64,000 nt of DNA, taken from contig CAZTGZ010000002.1 of the NCBI GenBank assembly GCA_964613385.1, positions 62,001-126,000 of the forward strand, read 5' to 3'. Both the position numbers and the translations under genes were made by a program. Source of the stretch: CAZTGZ01 sp964613385. Its GTDB lineage: Bacteria; Bacteroidota; Bacteroidia; NS11-12g; UBA9320. Each line of letters opens with the position of its first letter. The stretch's first letter is position 1. The notes under the pieces were generated by a model, which was not told where the DNA came from, searched no databases, and was given only the letters and a program-made list of their open reading frames with translations. Positions 27,509 to 35,887 of this stretch are shown piece after piece.

Positions 27509-28756
27509 TTACAAATAGTCTTTTAACAGGCTTATAAGAGCATCTATTTCTTCCGGTTGATTATAGATATGCGTAGATACCCGGACGCAATTCACGCCAT
27601 TTTCAGGAACTGCGCGCAAAATAATTCTTTGTTTTCTCGCGTATTCAACCACTTCTGAATATCCTTTGTTCTTAGGTCTGAAAGCAATTACCGCTCCTCT
27701 GGACTCGGGTTCTTCCGGGGTAAGTAGCGTCAATTTCTGCTCGCCCAAATCTGCCAGTTTCATTCTCAACTCGCTTCCCAGGCCAAGCGCTCGTTCTCTA
27801 ATTCTGTCCGTACCTATTTTCTCCTGAAACAATACGGCTGCCTCTATTCCGTAATACAATGCCGCACTTTGGGTTCCATAAAAATATCGGTGGGCTGTCG
27901 GAACCAGGCCTTCAAGCTGCGGTGGATCCGAAAGCAGATCCCAGGCTCCGGAGGAATATCCACCCACATGGTATGCCTGAACATCGTCGAGCTTTTCCTT
28001 CTTCACATATAAAAATCCGGTTCCTTTCGGTGCCAGCATCCATTTATGACAACAAGAAGCATAGGCATCACAACCCATATCGTGTAAATCGGGTTGCAGC
28101 ATGCCAGGTCCATGTGCCCCATCTATAAAACTAAAAATTCCTTTTGATTTGGCCAATGCACAAATGGCCTTTGCGGGCAAAACCTGACCGGTGGTGCACA
28201 AAACATGTGGCACGGCAATAACCTTTGTTTTTTTGGTTATGGCTTTTTCAATGCGGGCTAAAGTCTCAGCGGCTGTATGGGCAGGGCTAATGACTTTTAA
28301 CCGGAGCTTGTGCAATTTGGATCGAAGCAACCACGGCAATCCATTTCCCACATGTTCCTGATCCGTAATAATCACCTCATCTCCGGCCTTTAACTTTAAT
28401 CCCCAACAAACGATATTAATACCTTCGGTTACGTTGTGTGTTATAGCCAATTCAGCCTTTTCTGAACCAGTAAAGCGGGCCAGGGCCGAGAGCGCTTCTT
28501 CTTTACCACCGCCGTAGTTGCCCGTTGTATTGGTGTCATCAATGGCTTTCTTGAATGCTTCCAAAACCGGATAAGGTGAAGGACCCATTGTACCATTATT
28601 TAAATAGGTGAGATTTGCATCAAGGGGAAATTGTTTTCGCAGCATTGGCCAGAAATCCGCGCTTTCCGACATCGGAAATGCTTCAGGCAACCGAACAAAA
28701 GCCATGGCAGATGCTAACAAGCCAGTTTTTAAAAAGTCTCTTCTTCCCTCCTTCAT
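27509..28756 (-). CDS. Class V aminotransferase-fold PLP enzyme with Tat-like signal
   Basis: 415 aa of the isopenicillin-N-epimerase / cysteine-desulfurase-like group. The N-terminus carries a twin-arginine motif (EGRRDFLKTGLLASAMAFV), so export after folding is likely. PLP contacts are visible: 'YLNNGTMGPSPYPVLEAF', 'AITHNVTEGINIV', 'FIDGAHGPGMLQPDL', and the Schiff-base lysine in 'DAYASCCHKWMLAPKGTGFLYV'. The substrate is unknown. First gene of a minus-strand trio with the MenE-like gene and trmB, divergent from the PPIase operon (130 bp between starts). Confidence 0.85.
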   Translation of the reverse strand: MKEGRRDFLKTGLLASAMAFVRLPEAFPMSESADFWPMLRKQFPLDANLTYLNNGTMGPSPYPVLEAFKKAIDDTNTTGNYGGGKEEALSALARFTGSEKAELAITHNVTEGINIVCWGLKLKAGDEVIITDQEHVGNGLPWLLRSKLHKLRLKVISPAHTAAETLARIEKAITKKTKVIAVPHVLCTTGQVLPAKAICALAKSKGIFSFIDGAHGPGMLQPDLHDMGCDAYASCCHKWMLAPKGTGFLYVKKEKLDDVQAYHVGGYSSGAWDLLSDPPQLEGLVPTAHRYFYGTQSAALYYGIEAAVLFQEKIGTDRIRERALGLGSELRMKLADLGEQKLTLLTPEEPESRGAVIAFRPKNKGYSEVVEYARKQRIILRAVPENGVNCVRVSTHIYNQPEEIDALISLLKDYL

Positions 28757-28855
28757 TGGTCTTAAATATTATAGTTTTCGTCTGATGTCAGGAATATGTC
28801 CATTTACTCCTGCGTTGGCAGCAGTTATGTATATCACTGAATATTCAATAATGGT

Positions 28856-28863
28856 TAAATTTG
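28856..28863 (+). promoter_or_regulatory. Bacteroidota -7 promoter box for the SurA/PPIase operon
   Basis: TAAATTTG fits TAnnTTTG; the ATG at 28887 follows after 23 bases, which would give a short untranslated leader. No well-spaced -33 box is seen. Confidence 0.45.
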
Positions 28864-28886
28864 CGCTTCTTTCAAAAAAAAGCAGT

Positions 28887-30845
28887 ATGAAGAATTTTTT
28901 GGCTTTTGCATGCATTGTGTTGATATGTGCTCCTGTGGCACTAAAAGCCCAAACGGGTGGTCCTGTCGTTTTTACCGTAGGGAAAGATACCGTATATGGG
29001 GCGGAATTCGAACGGGTGTTCAGCAAAAACAGCAAACCCGATAAAGGTAGTCCTACGACGGAAGAATTGGAAGAATATCTCAATTTGTACATCAAATTTA
29101 AATTGAAGGTAAAAGAGGCCTATGCCAGAGGAATGGATACCAATCAGGCATTTATTCAGGAGTTGGCCGGCTATCGCAAACAACTGGCACAACCTTATTT
29201 AACGGATAAGGAAGTAACCGAAAGCCTGATTCGTGAAGCATACGACCGAATGAAAACGGAAGTTCGCGCCAGTCATATTATGGTCAGACTTTCACCCGAT
29301 GCCGGTCCAAAGGATACACTGATTGCCTGGCAACGCATCATGACTTTGAGAGATAAAATTATCAAAGGAGGGATGGCATTTGATTCGGTAGCCTATCAGT
29401 TTTCAGAAGATGAATCTGCCAAGTTTAATTATGGAGATCTCGGTTTCTTCACCGCTTTTTCTATGATTTACAGTTTTGAAAACATGGCTTATAATTCGTC
29501 TATTGGCGCAGTTTCCATGCCATTCAGAACATCTTTCGGCTATCACATTATTCTGGTAAAAGAAAAAAGAGAAAATCGCGGAGATGTTAGAACCGCGCAT
29601 CTCATGATTCGTTTTAACAACGAGAGTGAAATCGCTGCCGCGAAAGGACGCATAGAAACCATTTATCAGAAATTACAGAAAGGTGAAGACTTCAATACCC
29701 TTGTTCAGCAATTCAGTGAAGACTTTGGTACGCGTTCCAGAAATGGTGAACTAAATTGGTTCAATAGTACTTCATCCGGTATACCTTTAGAAATTAGAGA
29801 AGCGGCATTTGCTTTGAAAACTCCCGGCGATTACACCCAACCCATAAAAAGTGAATTCGGTTGGCATATTATTCGGCTCATTGAAAAGAAAGGACTGGCT
29901 CCCTATGATGAACTGAAAGAATCCATTAAATTCAAAGTTCAGAAAGACCAAAGGAGCGAAAAAAATAAGGAAGTGGTATTGGTGAGATTGAAAAAAGACA
30001 ATGCGTTCACCGAAATACCCGGTGCGGTTGAAAGTTTCATCCAACTTGCCGACAGTGGTGTATTAAAATCTGGCTGGAAACCCGAAGATAAGCTTACTAA
30101 AAAGAACAATCAGGTACTCTTTTCCATAAAAGGAGTGGCCTATACCTATGCGGATTTCATTCGCTTTATTCAGGATCAGAATGCTGCCAAACCCGGCAGT
30201 TTAAAGGATCAGGTGATACGCGGTTATTACAATGGGTTCGTGAGCAAAATGAATTTTGACTGGGAAGAGAAAAACCTGGAAATTAAATACGACGAATTCA
30301 AATTCCTGATGCAGGAATATCGCGACGGGATTCTACTTTTTGAACTGACCGACAAAATGGTATGGTCAAAAAGTGTTGAAGATACCGTTGGGTTGAAGGC
30401 CTTTTTTGAATCGAATCGGACCAAGTATATGTGGGGCGAACGCGCTGAATTAGCCACCTATACCTGTAAAGATGCCAAAACTGCTTCTAAAGTTAAAAAA
30501 GCAATCGCCAAGGGTAGTACTGCCGATCAGATTTTGGTGAAATTCAATACCAAAGATCCGGAAATGGTGAAAGTTTCACAAAAACTGATTGAAAAGGGCG
30601 AAAAAGGGTATACCCATCTTACTTGGAATACGGGCATTCAGGATTTACCCAGCCTCGACCAAAGTGTAATTTTTGCACATATCGCAAAAATCAGACAACC
30701 CGAGCCAAAAGAATTGTATGAAACCCTTGGGCTGGCCACCACAGATTATCAAACGCACCTCGAAAATATATGGATCGCCACTTTGCAGGAAAAATACCCG
30801 GTAGTGGTAAACCCAAACGCCCTTGAACAACTTTTTAAGAAATAG
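28887..30845 (+). CDS. Periplasmic PpiC/SurA-type peptidyl-prolyl isomerase with two parvulin domains
   Basis: 652 aa from ATG 28887. The frame is open to 28608, but only this start gives a signal peptide (MKNFLAFACIVLICAPVALKAQ), and it follows a promoter box. After an N-terminal chaperone-like helical part come two parvulin (rotamase) domains: 'RASHIMVRLSPDAGPKDTL...GDLGFFTAFSMIYSFENMAYNSSIGAVSMPFRTSFGYHIILVKEKR' (about 135-240) and 'RTAHLMIRFNNESEIA...FGWHIIRLIEKK' (about 245-345), then a long C-terminal region without recognised domain. It should help fold outer-membrane proteins in the periplasm. The next gene overlaps its 3' end by 23 bp. Confidence 0.87.
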   Translation: MKNFLAFACIVLICAPVALKAQTGGPVVFTVGKDTVYGAEFERVFSKNSKPDKGSPTTEELEEYLNLYIKFKLKVKEAYARGMDTNQAFIQELAGYRKQLAQPYLTDKEVTESLIREAYDRMKTEVRASHIMVRLSPDAGPKDTLIAWQRIMTLRDKIIKGGMAFDSVAYQFSEDESAKFNYGDLGFFTAFSMIYSFENMAYNSSIGAVSMPFRTSFGYHIILVKEKRENRGDVRTAHLMIRFNNESEIAAAKGRIETIYQKLQKGEDFNTLVQQFSEDFGTRSRNGELNWFNSTSSGIPLEIREAAFALKTPGDYTQPIKSEFGWHIIRLIEKKGLAPYDELKESIKFKVQKDQRSEKNKEVVLVRLKKDNAFTEIPGAVESFIQLADSGVLKSGWKPEDKLTKKNNQVLFSIKGVAYTYADFIRFIQDQNAAKPGSLKDQVIRGYYNGFVSKMNFDWEEKNLEIKYDEFKFLMQEYRDGILLFELTDKMVWSKSVEDTVGLKAFFESNRTKYMWGERAELATYTCKDAKTASKVKKAIAKGSTADQILVKFNTKDPEMVKVSQKLIEKGEKGYTHLTWNTGIQDLPSLDQSVIFAHIAKIRQPEPKELYETLGLATTDYQTHLENIWIATLQEKYPVVVNPNALEQLFKK

Positions 30846-31683
30846 TATTTCCGCTCTGTTTGTCCTGCTTTTCCTGGCTCAATGCAAGAAGAAAAGCGGT
30901 GATGAACCCTATGGCAAATTATTGGCAAGGGTGTATGGGGAAGAACTATATGCTTCAGAAGTTCAGTCGATATTCGGGAAATTCAGTAGTTCTGCCGACA
31001 GCATTGCAGCTGTTAAGGATTACATAAAAGCCTGGGCACGGCAACAAGTTCTGTTGCACGAAGCCAAAGAAACCCTGAGCGACGAAGAGAAAGACAAAAG
31101 CCTTCAACTGGATCAATATCTGAACGATTTGCTCATCTATGAAGTAGAACAAAAACTCATTGCACGCCGGTTAGACACCCTGGTGAGCGATGAGGAAATC
31201 AATAAATATTACGACGCCAATAAGGACAATTTTGAACTCAAAGAGAATATTGTTCGACTCATATTCTTCAAATTACCCATAAATGTCAGTGCTGAAGACA
31301 AACTCTGGAATCAGTTTAAAAGAGGTAAAAAAGAAGATTACGAAGACTTAACGATGCGCACCGTAGAAATGGGTGGTAACTTTTTCAGGGATGAAGACGT
31401 TTGGTTATCATTTAACGATATCACCAAAGAAGTGCCCATTCAAACTTACAATCAGGAAAATTTCCTGAACAATACCACAGTATTCAAAGTTCAGGATATG
31501 CGATATGTGTATTTTGTGAAAATACTGGATTTTAAAATACGAAACAGCCTATCTCCGCTCGAATTCGAAAGAGACAAAATCAGAAACATCATTCTCAACA
31601 AAAGAAAAGTTTCGATGTTGCGTTCTTTTGAAGAAAAACTGTGGCGCAAGGCTGAAGAGAACGACAAATTGACCCTATTTTGA
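30823..31683 (+). CDS. SurA-like lipoprotein, N-terminal chaperone type without clear rotamase domain
   Basis: 286 aa starting at TTG 30823, the only start that retains the signal sequence. It encodes a lipoprotein signal: NSISALFVLLFLAQ then C (residue 21), followed by KKKSGDEP. The rest ('YGEELYASEVQSIFG', 'YLNDLLIYEVEQKLIARRLDTLVSDEEINKYYDANKDNFELKENIVRLIFFKLP') resembles the helical N-domain of SurA/PpiD; the parvulin signature itself is missing or degenerate. It sits between two true SurA-like genes with overlaps of 23 bp and 4 bp (TTGA), so it is probably made in step with them and works on the same clients. Confidence 0.75.
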   Translation: MNNFLRNSISALFVLLFLAQCKKKSGDEPYGKLLARVYGEELYASEVQSIFGKFSSSADSIAAVKDYIKAWARQQVLLHEAKETLSDEEKDKSLQLDQYLNDLLIYEVEQKLIARRLDTLVSDEEINKYYDANKDNFELKENIVRLIFFKLPINVSAEDKLWNQFKRGKKEDYEDLTMRTVEMGGNFFRDEDVWLSFNDITKEVPIQTYNQENFLNNTTVFKVQDMRYVYFVKILDFKIRNSLSPLEFERDKIRNIILNKRKVSMLRSFEEKLWRKAEENDKLTLF

Positions 31684-33026
31684 AAGCAATCATTACTTTT
31701 TTCGCTTTATTGATTTTCCATTCAGGCTTTGCACAAACCCTGGGAATTATAGATGAAGTTATTGCCGTAGTTGGGGAGAATTACGTGCTGAGATCAGATA
31801 TAGAAACGGAATACTTTCAAATGAAAAGCCAGTATGAAGAACTTCCTGAAAATTTCAGATGTGAGCTGGTGCAACAAATGCTGCTTCAACAATTGATGCT
31901 GCATAAAGCAGACGTGGATAGCACTTATGTCGGTGAGGATATCATTGAATCTGAACTCGAACGAAGGCTCAGGTTTTATTCATCTCAGGTTGGTGGAGAT
32001 AAGAGACTGGAGAAATATTTAGGCAAAAGCCTGGCCGAATACAAAGAGGAAATCCGTCCGAATCTTGAAAAACAATTAAGGATACAGCAAGTACAGCAAA
32101 GTCTGGTAAAGGACATCAAAGTCTCCCCGACTGAGGTGCGCAAATTCTTTGAAGAAATTCCGGTTGATAGTTTACCGGTATTTGATTCTGAAGTTGAGGT
32201 TGGACAAATCATTATCACGCCCAAAGCCAGCTCTTTTGCGAAAGAATATGCGTATGCTACCATTGAGAAACTCAGGAATGAAATCATTAGTGGTAAAAGG
32301 GATTTTGCAACCACGGCCGGCAGCTATAGCGACGATCCAGGCTCTAAGCTCAAGGGAGGTGAACTGGGTTATTTTGAAAGGGGGAATATGGTTCCCGCAT
32401 TTGAAGCCATGGCCTTCAAGTTAAAGAAAGACTCAATTTCCCCCATTGTTGAAACAGAATTCGGATATCATATCCTTCAATTAATTGACCGCAAAGGTGA
32501 AAAAGTGAATGTCAGGCATATTCTCATAAAGCCAAAAGTGGTGGGTGACGACATTGCAGCAGCGCGGGCTATGCTCAATCAAATAGCCAATCAGATTAGA
32601 CAGGATTCAATCAGCTTTTGCGATGCCGCCGCAAAATATTCAGAGGATGAATATACCAAAAGCAACTGCGGAATGTTTGCCAATAACACCTTGGGCACCA
32701 ATCGCATGGAAATAACCGAATTGGAACCTGATGTGGCATTGATTGTACAGAAACTCAACACCGACGAAATTTCTGTTGCTCATGAAGTGCCAAACCCGGA
32801 TGGATCCAGCTCATTCAGAATCATTTATCTGAAATCGGAAATCGAACCACATACCGCCGATTTAAAGTTGGATTACCAGAAAATTCAGGCTTTTGCGCTC
32901 GAAAAAAAGAAGAGCAATGAACTGAAACTATGGGCCGACAAGTACCGCAAAAGTGCTTATGTGTGGATTGATGAAAGTCTGATGGAGTGTGAAGGAGCTG
33001 TGCTCTGGAGAAACGAAGGAAAATAA
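31680..33026 (+). CDS. surA: Periplasmic chaperone / peptidyl-prolyl isomerase SurA
   Basis: 448 aa (E. coli SurA 428). TTG start at 31680, sharing the sequence TTGA with the previous stop; the signal peptide is MKAIITFFALLIFHSGFAQ. The SurA N-domain follows ('IDEVIAVVGENYVLRSDIETEYFQ', 'CELVQQMLLQQLMLHKADVDS'). Then come a first parvulin domain ('EVGQIIITPKASSF...GGELGYFERGNMVPAFEAMAFKLKKDSISPIVETEFGYHILQLIDRKG', about 175-280) and a second, shorter one ('NVRHILIKPKVVGDDIAAARAML...'). SurA escorts unfolded outer-membrane proteins to BAM. Eight bases separate it from the MoxR gene. Confidence 0.88.
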   Translation: MKAIITFFALLIFHSGFAQTLGIIDEVIAVVGENYVLRSDIETEYFQMKSQYEELPENFRCELVQQMLLQQLMLHKADVDSTYVGEDIIESELERRLRFYSSQVGGDKRLEKYLGKSLAEYKEEIRPNLEKQLRIQQVQQSLVKDIKVSPTEVRKFFEEIPVDSLPVFDSEVEVGQIIITPKASSFAKEYAYATIEKLRNEIISGKRDFATTAGSYSDDPGSKLKGGELGYFERGNMVPAFEAMAFKLKKDSISPIVETEFGYHILQLIDRKGEKVNVRHILIKPKVVGDDIAAARAMLNQIANQIRQDSISFCDAAAKYSEDEYTKSNCGMFANNTLGTNRMEITELEPDVALIVQKLNTDEISVAHEVPNPDGSSSFRIIYLKSEIEPHTADLKLDYQKIQAFALEKKKSNELKLWADKYRKSAYVWIDESLMECEGAVLWRNEGK

Positions 33027-33034
33027 ATTAAAAC

Positions 33035-33997
33035 ATGGTATTCAACAATGAAATAGAAGCTGCAGAAGCCCTGCAGGAAACCAGTCTCAAGTTAAAAAAG
33101 GAGATTGCCAAAGTAATCGTAGGACAAGATGCGGTCATCGAATCGGTGCTCACCTCCATTTTTTGCAATGGTCACAGCCTTTTGGTTGGGGTGCCGGGAT
33201 TGGCAAAGACCTTGTTAATCAAAACCATTTCGGAAGTATTGGATTTGAGCTTCAATCGTATACAATTCACGCCCGATTTGATGCCTTCAGATATTACCGG
33301 TTCAGAAATTCTCGATGAAAATCGCAATTTCCGGTTCATCAGAGGACCTCTGTTTGCCAATATCATTCTGGCCGATGAGATCAACCGTACTCCGCCAAAA
33401 ACACAGGCTGCATTGCTCGAAGCCATGCAGGAGAAAAATGTAACCGTGGGTGGACAGATACACCATCTCCCGGAACCATTTTTCGTGTTGGCTACGCAAA
33501 ACCCCATTGAGCAGGAAGGTACCTATCCTTTGCCCGAAGCTCAGCTCGACCGCTTTATGTTCAACATTATCCTGGATTATCCCAGCAAAGAAGAAGAAAT
33601 TGCCGTTGTAAAGGCCACCACGGGCGCTTCCGGATTGAAACCCGGTAAAATTATTGGCGCCAAAGAAATATTGGCCTTCCAGGAACTCGTGAGGCAGGTA
33701 CCGGTAGCGGATAATGTGCTGGACTATGCAGTTACCTTAGTTTCAAAAACGAGACCCGGCAGAGAATTAGCCACGCAGGAAGTGAATACCTACCTGAATT
33801 ATGGGGCAGGTCCTCGTGCCAGTCAGTATTTAGTCCTGGGTGCAAAATGTCATGCGTTGCTTCGGGGCAAATTTTCACCTGATATTGAAGATGTTAAAGC
33901 CGTTGCCATTCCGGTTCTCAGACATCGTATCGTGAAAAACTACAAGGCTGAGGCCGAAGGGAAAAGCACCGAACAAATCATTCGTTCATTATTCTAA
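33035..33997 (+). CDS. MoxR-family AAA ATPase
   Basis: 320 aa. Walker A is GVPGLAKT (about residues 48-55) and Walker B LADEINRTPPKTQAALLEAMQE. Also present are 'ATQNPIEQEGTYPLPEAQLDRFMF' (sensor region diagnostic for MoxR) and the C-terminal lid 'RHRIVKNYKAEAEGKS'. MoxR proteins act as chaperones that insert cofactors or remodel complexes, usually with a von Willebrand factor A partner; none is encoded here. Its place directly behind three SurA-like genes suggests a role in envelope biogenesis, but that is inference. Confidence 0.9.
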   Translation: MVFNNEIEAAEALQETSLKLKKEIAKVIVGQDAVIESVLTSIFCNGHSLLVGVPGLAKTLLIKTISEVLDLSFNRIQFTPDLMPSDITGSEILDENRNFRFIRGPLFANIILADEINRTPPKTQAALLEAMQEKNVTVGGQIHHLPEPFFVLATQNPIEQEGTYPLPEAQLDRFMFNIILDYPSKEEEIAVVKATTGASGLKPGKIIGAKEILAFQELVRQVPVADNVLDYAVTLVSKTRPGRELATQEVNTYLNYGAGPRASQYLVLGAKCHALLRGKFSPDIEDVKAVAIPVLRHRIVKNYKAEAEGKSTEQIIRSLF

Positions 33998-34003
33998 TTG
34001 CCC

Positions 34004-34372
34004 ATGAAAGGTTGGTATACCCTCCTTTTACTCGTACTTTCAAATGTTTTTATGACCCTGGCCTGGTATGGGCATCTGCGATTTGCCCATTGGAAACCAC
34101 TGGAAAAGGTCGGGTTGTTTGGCATTGTACTTCTCAGTTGGGGGCTGGCATTTTTCGAATATTGTTTTCAAGTGCCCGCCAATCGCATTGGATTCCAGGG
34201 TAATGGAGGGCCATTCAGCCTATTTCAGCTCAAGATTATTCAAGAAGTCATCACCCTCGCGGTTTTTGTGATTTTTGCAACACTTTTATTTAAGAACGAA
34301 AGTCTGAAAATGAACCACTTATGGGCGTTTTTATGCCTGATAGGAGCCGTTTACTTCGCTTTTAAGAAATGA
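34004..34372 (+). CDS. DMT family membrane protein (DUF486)
   Basis: 122 aa with four hydrophobic segments. Hallmarks of DUF486 are 'WYTLLLLVLSNVFMTLAWYGHLRF', 'ILLSWGLAFFEYCFQVPANRIG' (here 'VLLSWGLAFFEYCFQVPANR') and 'FSLFQLKIIQEVITLAVFVIFA'. ATG 34004 is preferred to a TTG two codons earlier. The family is a short relative of drug/metabolite transporters without known substrate. It follows the MoxR gene after 6 bp and converges with icd. Confidence 0.85.
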   Translation: MKGWYTLLLLVLSNVFMTLAWYGHLRFAHWKPLEKVGLFGIVLLSWGLAFFEYCFQVPANRIGFQGNGGPFSLFQLKIIQEVITLAVFVIFATLLFKNESLKMNHLWAFLCLIGAVYFAFKK

Positions 34373-34419
34373 AAAAAAGATGAGTGAGGTAATTCCAAAT
34401 ACCGAACCCGGGCTATTCC

Positions 34420-35685
34420 TTACATATTGGAAATAATGGCACTGCCAAATTCTGAACATTTCAGCAAGGTGGCGCCTTCCATCAATCGTTCAAAGTCGTA
34501 AGTGACGGTTTTGTTCGAAATGGTCTTTTCCAATGCGTCATAAATCAGCTGCATCGCCTCGGTCCATCCCATATATTCGAGCATCATGGCGCCTGAAAGA
34601 ATAACCGATCCGGGATTAACCTTGTCTAAATCGGCATATTTCGGAGCCGTTCCGTGGGTAGCTTCAAATATGGCATGTCCGCTAACGTAATTGATGTTGG
34701 CTCCGGGAGCAATTCCAATGCCGCCCACGATTGCTGCCAGCGCATCACTCACATAATCGCCGTTCAAGTTCAGAGTGGCAATTACCGAGTACTCTTTAGG
34801 ACGCAACAGTATCTGCTGTAAAAACGCATCGGCAATGGAATCTTTCACGATAAGTTTTCCTGCAGAAATAGCAGCGTTCTGTGCCTGATTGGCTGCATCT
34901 TCTCCTTGTGCTTCTTTAATTTTATCGTACTGCTGCCAGGTAAACACTTTGTCACCGAATTCACGTTCCGCCAGCGCATATCCCCAACTTTTGAAAGCAC
35001 CTTCGGTGAACTTCATGATATTCCCTTTGTGCACCAAAGTAAGGGAGGGCTTTTTATTCTCCAGGGCGTATTGAATGGCGGCCCGCACCAGACGCTCCGT
35101 TCCTTCCTGAGAAACCGGTTTGATTCCTATAGACGAGGTTTCGGGGAAACGAATTTTGTTCACACCCATTTCTTCTTTGAGAAATTTTTTCACCTTATCG
35201 GCTTCGGGTGTTCCGGCCATGTATTCGATACCGGCGTAAATATCTTCGGTATTTTCACGAAAAATCACCATATCGCAATATTCAGGATGCACAACCGGAG
35301 AGGGCACTCCGCTAAACCAGCGCACCGGGCGCACACAGGCATATAAATCCAGAATTTGTCTGAGGGCTACATTCAGAGAACGGATACCGCCACCAACCGG
35401 AGTGGTTAATGGGCCTTTGATGCCGACAAGATACTCTTTAAATGCATCCAGGGTTTCATCGGGCAGCCAGTTTCCGGTTTCATGAAATGCCTTTTCACCG
35501 GCCAAAACCTCTTTCCAATGAATTTTGCGCGTTCCGCCATAAGCTTTTTCCACCGCTGCATCCATTACACGCACGGAGGCATGCCATATATCGGGTCCGG
35601 TACCATCACCGATAATAAATGGGATAATGGGTTGATCGGGAACCTGTAGCTTTCCGTTTTGTATGCTTATTTTTTGTGCGCTCAT
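34420..35685 (-). CDS. icd: NADP-dependent isocitrate dehydrogenase
   Basis: 421 aa, E. coli Icd-like (416 aa). It converts isocitrate to 2-oxoglutarate plus CO2 in the TCA cycle. Substrate-binding sequences are visible: 'IKGPLTTPVGGGIRSLNVALRQ' (phosphate-site serine region), 'RENTEDIYAGIEY', the metal-binding aspartates in 'NLNGDYVSDALAAIVGGIGIAPGANI', and the cofactor region 'ATHGTAPKYADLDKVNPGSVILSGAMML'. Translated from ATG 35685 with a good promoter 20 bp upstream. It lies downstream of the tracrRNA on the same strand; the gene is housekeeping and marks the left edge of the CRISPR locus. Confidence 0.95.
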   Translation of the reverse strand: MSAQKISIQNGKLQVPDQPIIPFIIGDGTGPDIWHASVRVMDAAVEKAYGGTRKIHWKEVLAGEKAFHETGNWLPDETLDAFKEYLVGIKGPLTTPVGGGIRSLNVALRQILDLYACVRPVRWFSGVPSPVVHPEYCDMVIFRENTEDIYAGIEYMAGTPEADKVKKFLKEEMGVNKIRFPETSSIGIKPVSQEGTERLVRAAIQYALENKKPSLTLVHKGNIMKFTEGAFKSWGYALAEREFGDKVFTWQQYDKIKEAQGEDAANQAQNAAISAGKLIVKDSIADAFLQQILLRPKEYSVIATLNLNGDYVSDALAAIVGGIGIAPGANINYVSGHAIFEATHGTAPKYADLDKVNPGSVILSGAMMLEYMGWTEAMQLIYDALEKTISNKTVTYDFERLMEGATLLKCSEFGSAIISNM

Positions 35686-35705
35686 GATGTATAAATTTTA
35701 AGGTG

Positions 35706-35736
35706 CAAATCTATTGGGATAGGGGGGGAAAACAAA
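35706..35736 (-). promoter_or_regulatory. Promoter of icd
   Basis: On the minus strand: TTTG (35733-35736), 19 nt, then TAGATTTG (35706-35713). Both boxes and the spacing match the Bacteroidota consensus (TTTG-N19-TAnnTTTG). Transcription should start near 35700, about 15 nt before the ATG. Confidence 0.75.
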
Positions 35737-35763
35737 GGGTGGGGAAAATTAGTTTGGGGGAGT

Positions 35764-35852
35764 AAAAAAGACGATCCCGCATATAGCGGGACCCTCTTAA
35801 ATGTTTTCACTACGGAATAATCCTTATTGTGATTTGCTTCATTGCAAAAATA
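35764..35852 (-). ncRNA. tracrRNA of the type II-C system
   Basis: Read on the minus strand, the anti-repeat GAAGCAAATCACAAT (35840-35826) pairs over 15 bp with the first bases of the array repeat taken in the minus direction (GTTGTGATTTGCTTT). A few bases 5' of it, after a 4-nt bulge, a TTTTTG run can pair with the CAAAA that follows in the repeat, giving the usual lower stem - bulge - upper stem. Downstream come AAGGATTATTCC (nexus hairpin, the same place as AAGG in Neisseria tracrRNA), a short linker, and a terminator: TCCCGC-5 nt loop-GCGGGA (35775-35791) followed by six T (35769-35764). A TATTTTTG -7 box at 35852-35845 would start the RNA at about 35839 with just the 15-nt lower stem; a longer form is possible. 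It fixes the crRNA strand as minus. Confidence 0.85.
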
Positions 35853-35866
35853 ATAATTATTATTTT
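35847..35866. promoter_or_regulatory. 20-bp perfect palindrome between the divergent tracrRNA and cas9
   Basis: AAAATAATAA followed directly by its reverse complement. It overlaps the -7 box of the tracrRNA promoter (35845-35852, minus) and a near-consensus box for cas9 (TATTTTAG, 35861-35868, plus). It may simply be AT-rich promoter DNA, or an operator for both transcripts. Confidence 0.4.
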
Positions 35867-35887
35867 AGCAGAAAAGAGCTATACATT

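Noticed and set aside
28608..28886. 93-codon N-terminal extension of the first PPIase
   Set aside because: It overlaps the divergent aminotransferase gene and would bury the signal peptide; a promoter box lies just before ATG 28887.
34373..34425. Possible terminator hairpin between the DMT and icd genes
   Set aside because: TTCCAAATA/TATTGGAA arms are separated by a long loop and one arm lies in the icd coding end; too weak to call.
35801..35887. 29-codon N-terminal extension of cas9
   Set aside because: It lies over the tracrRNA and its promoter, and Cas9 homology begins exactly at ATG 35888 (MTLRLGLDIG).
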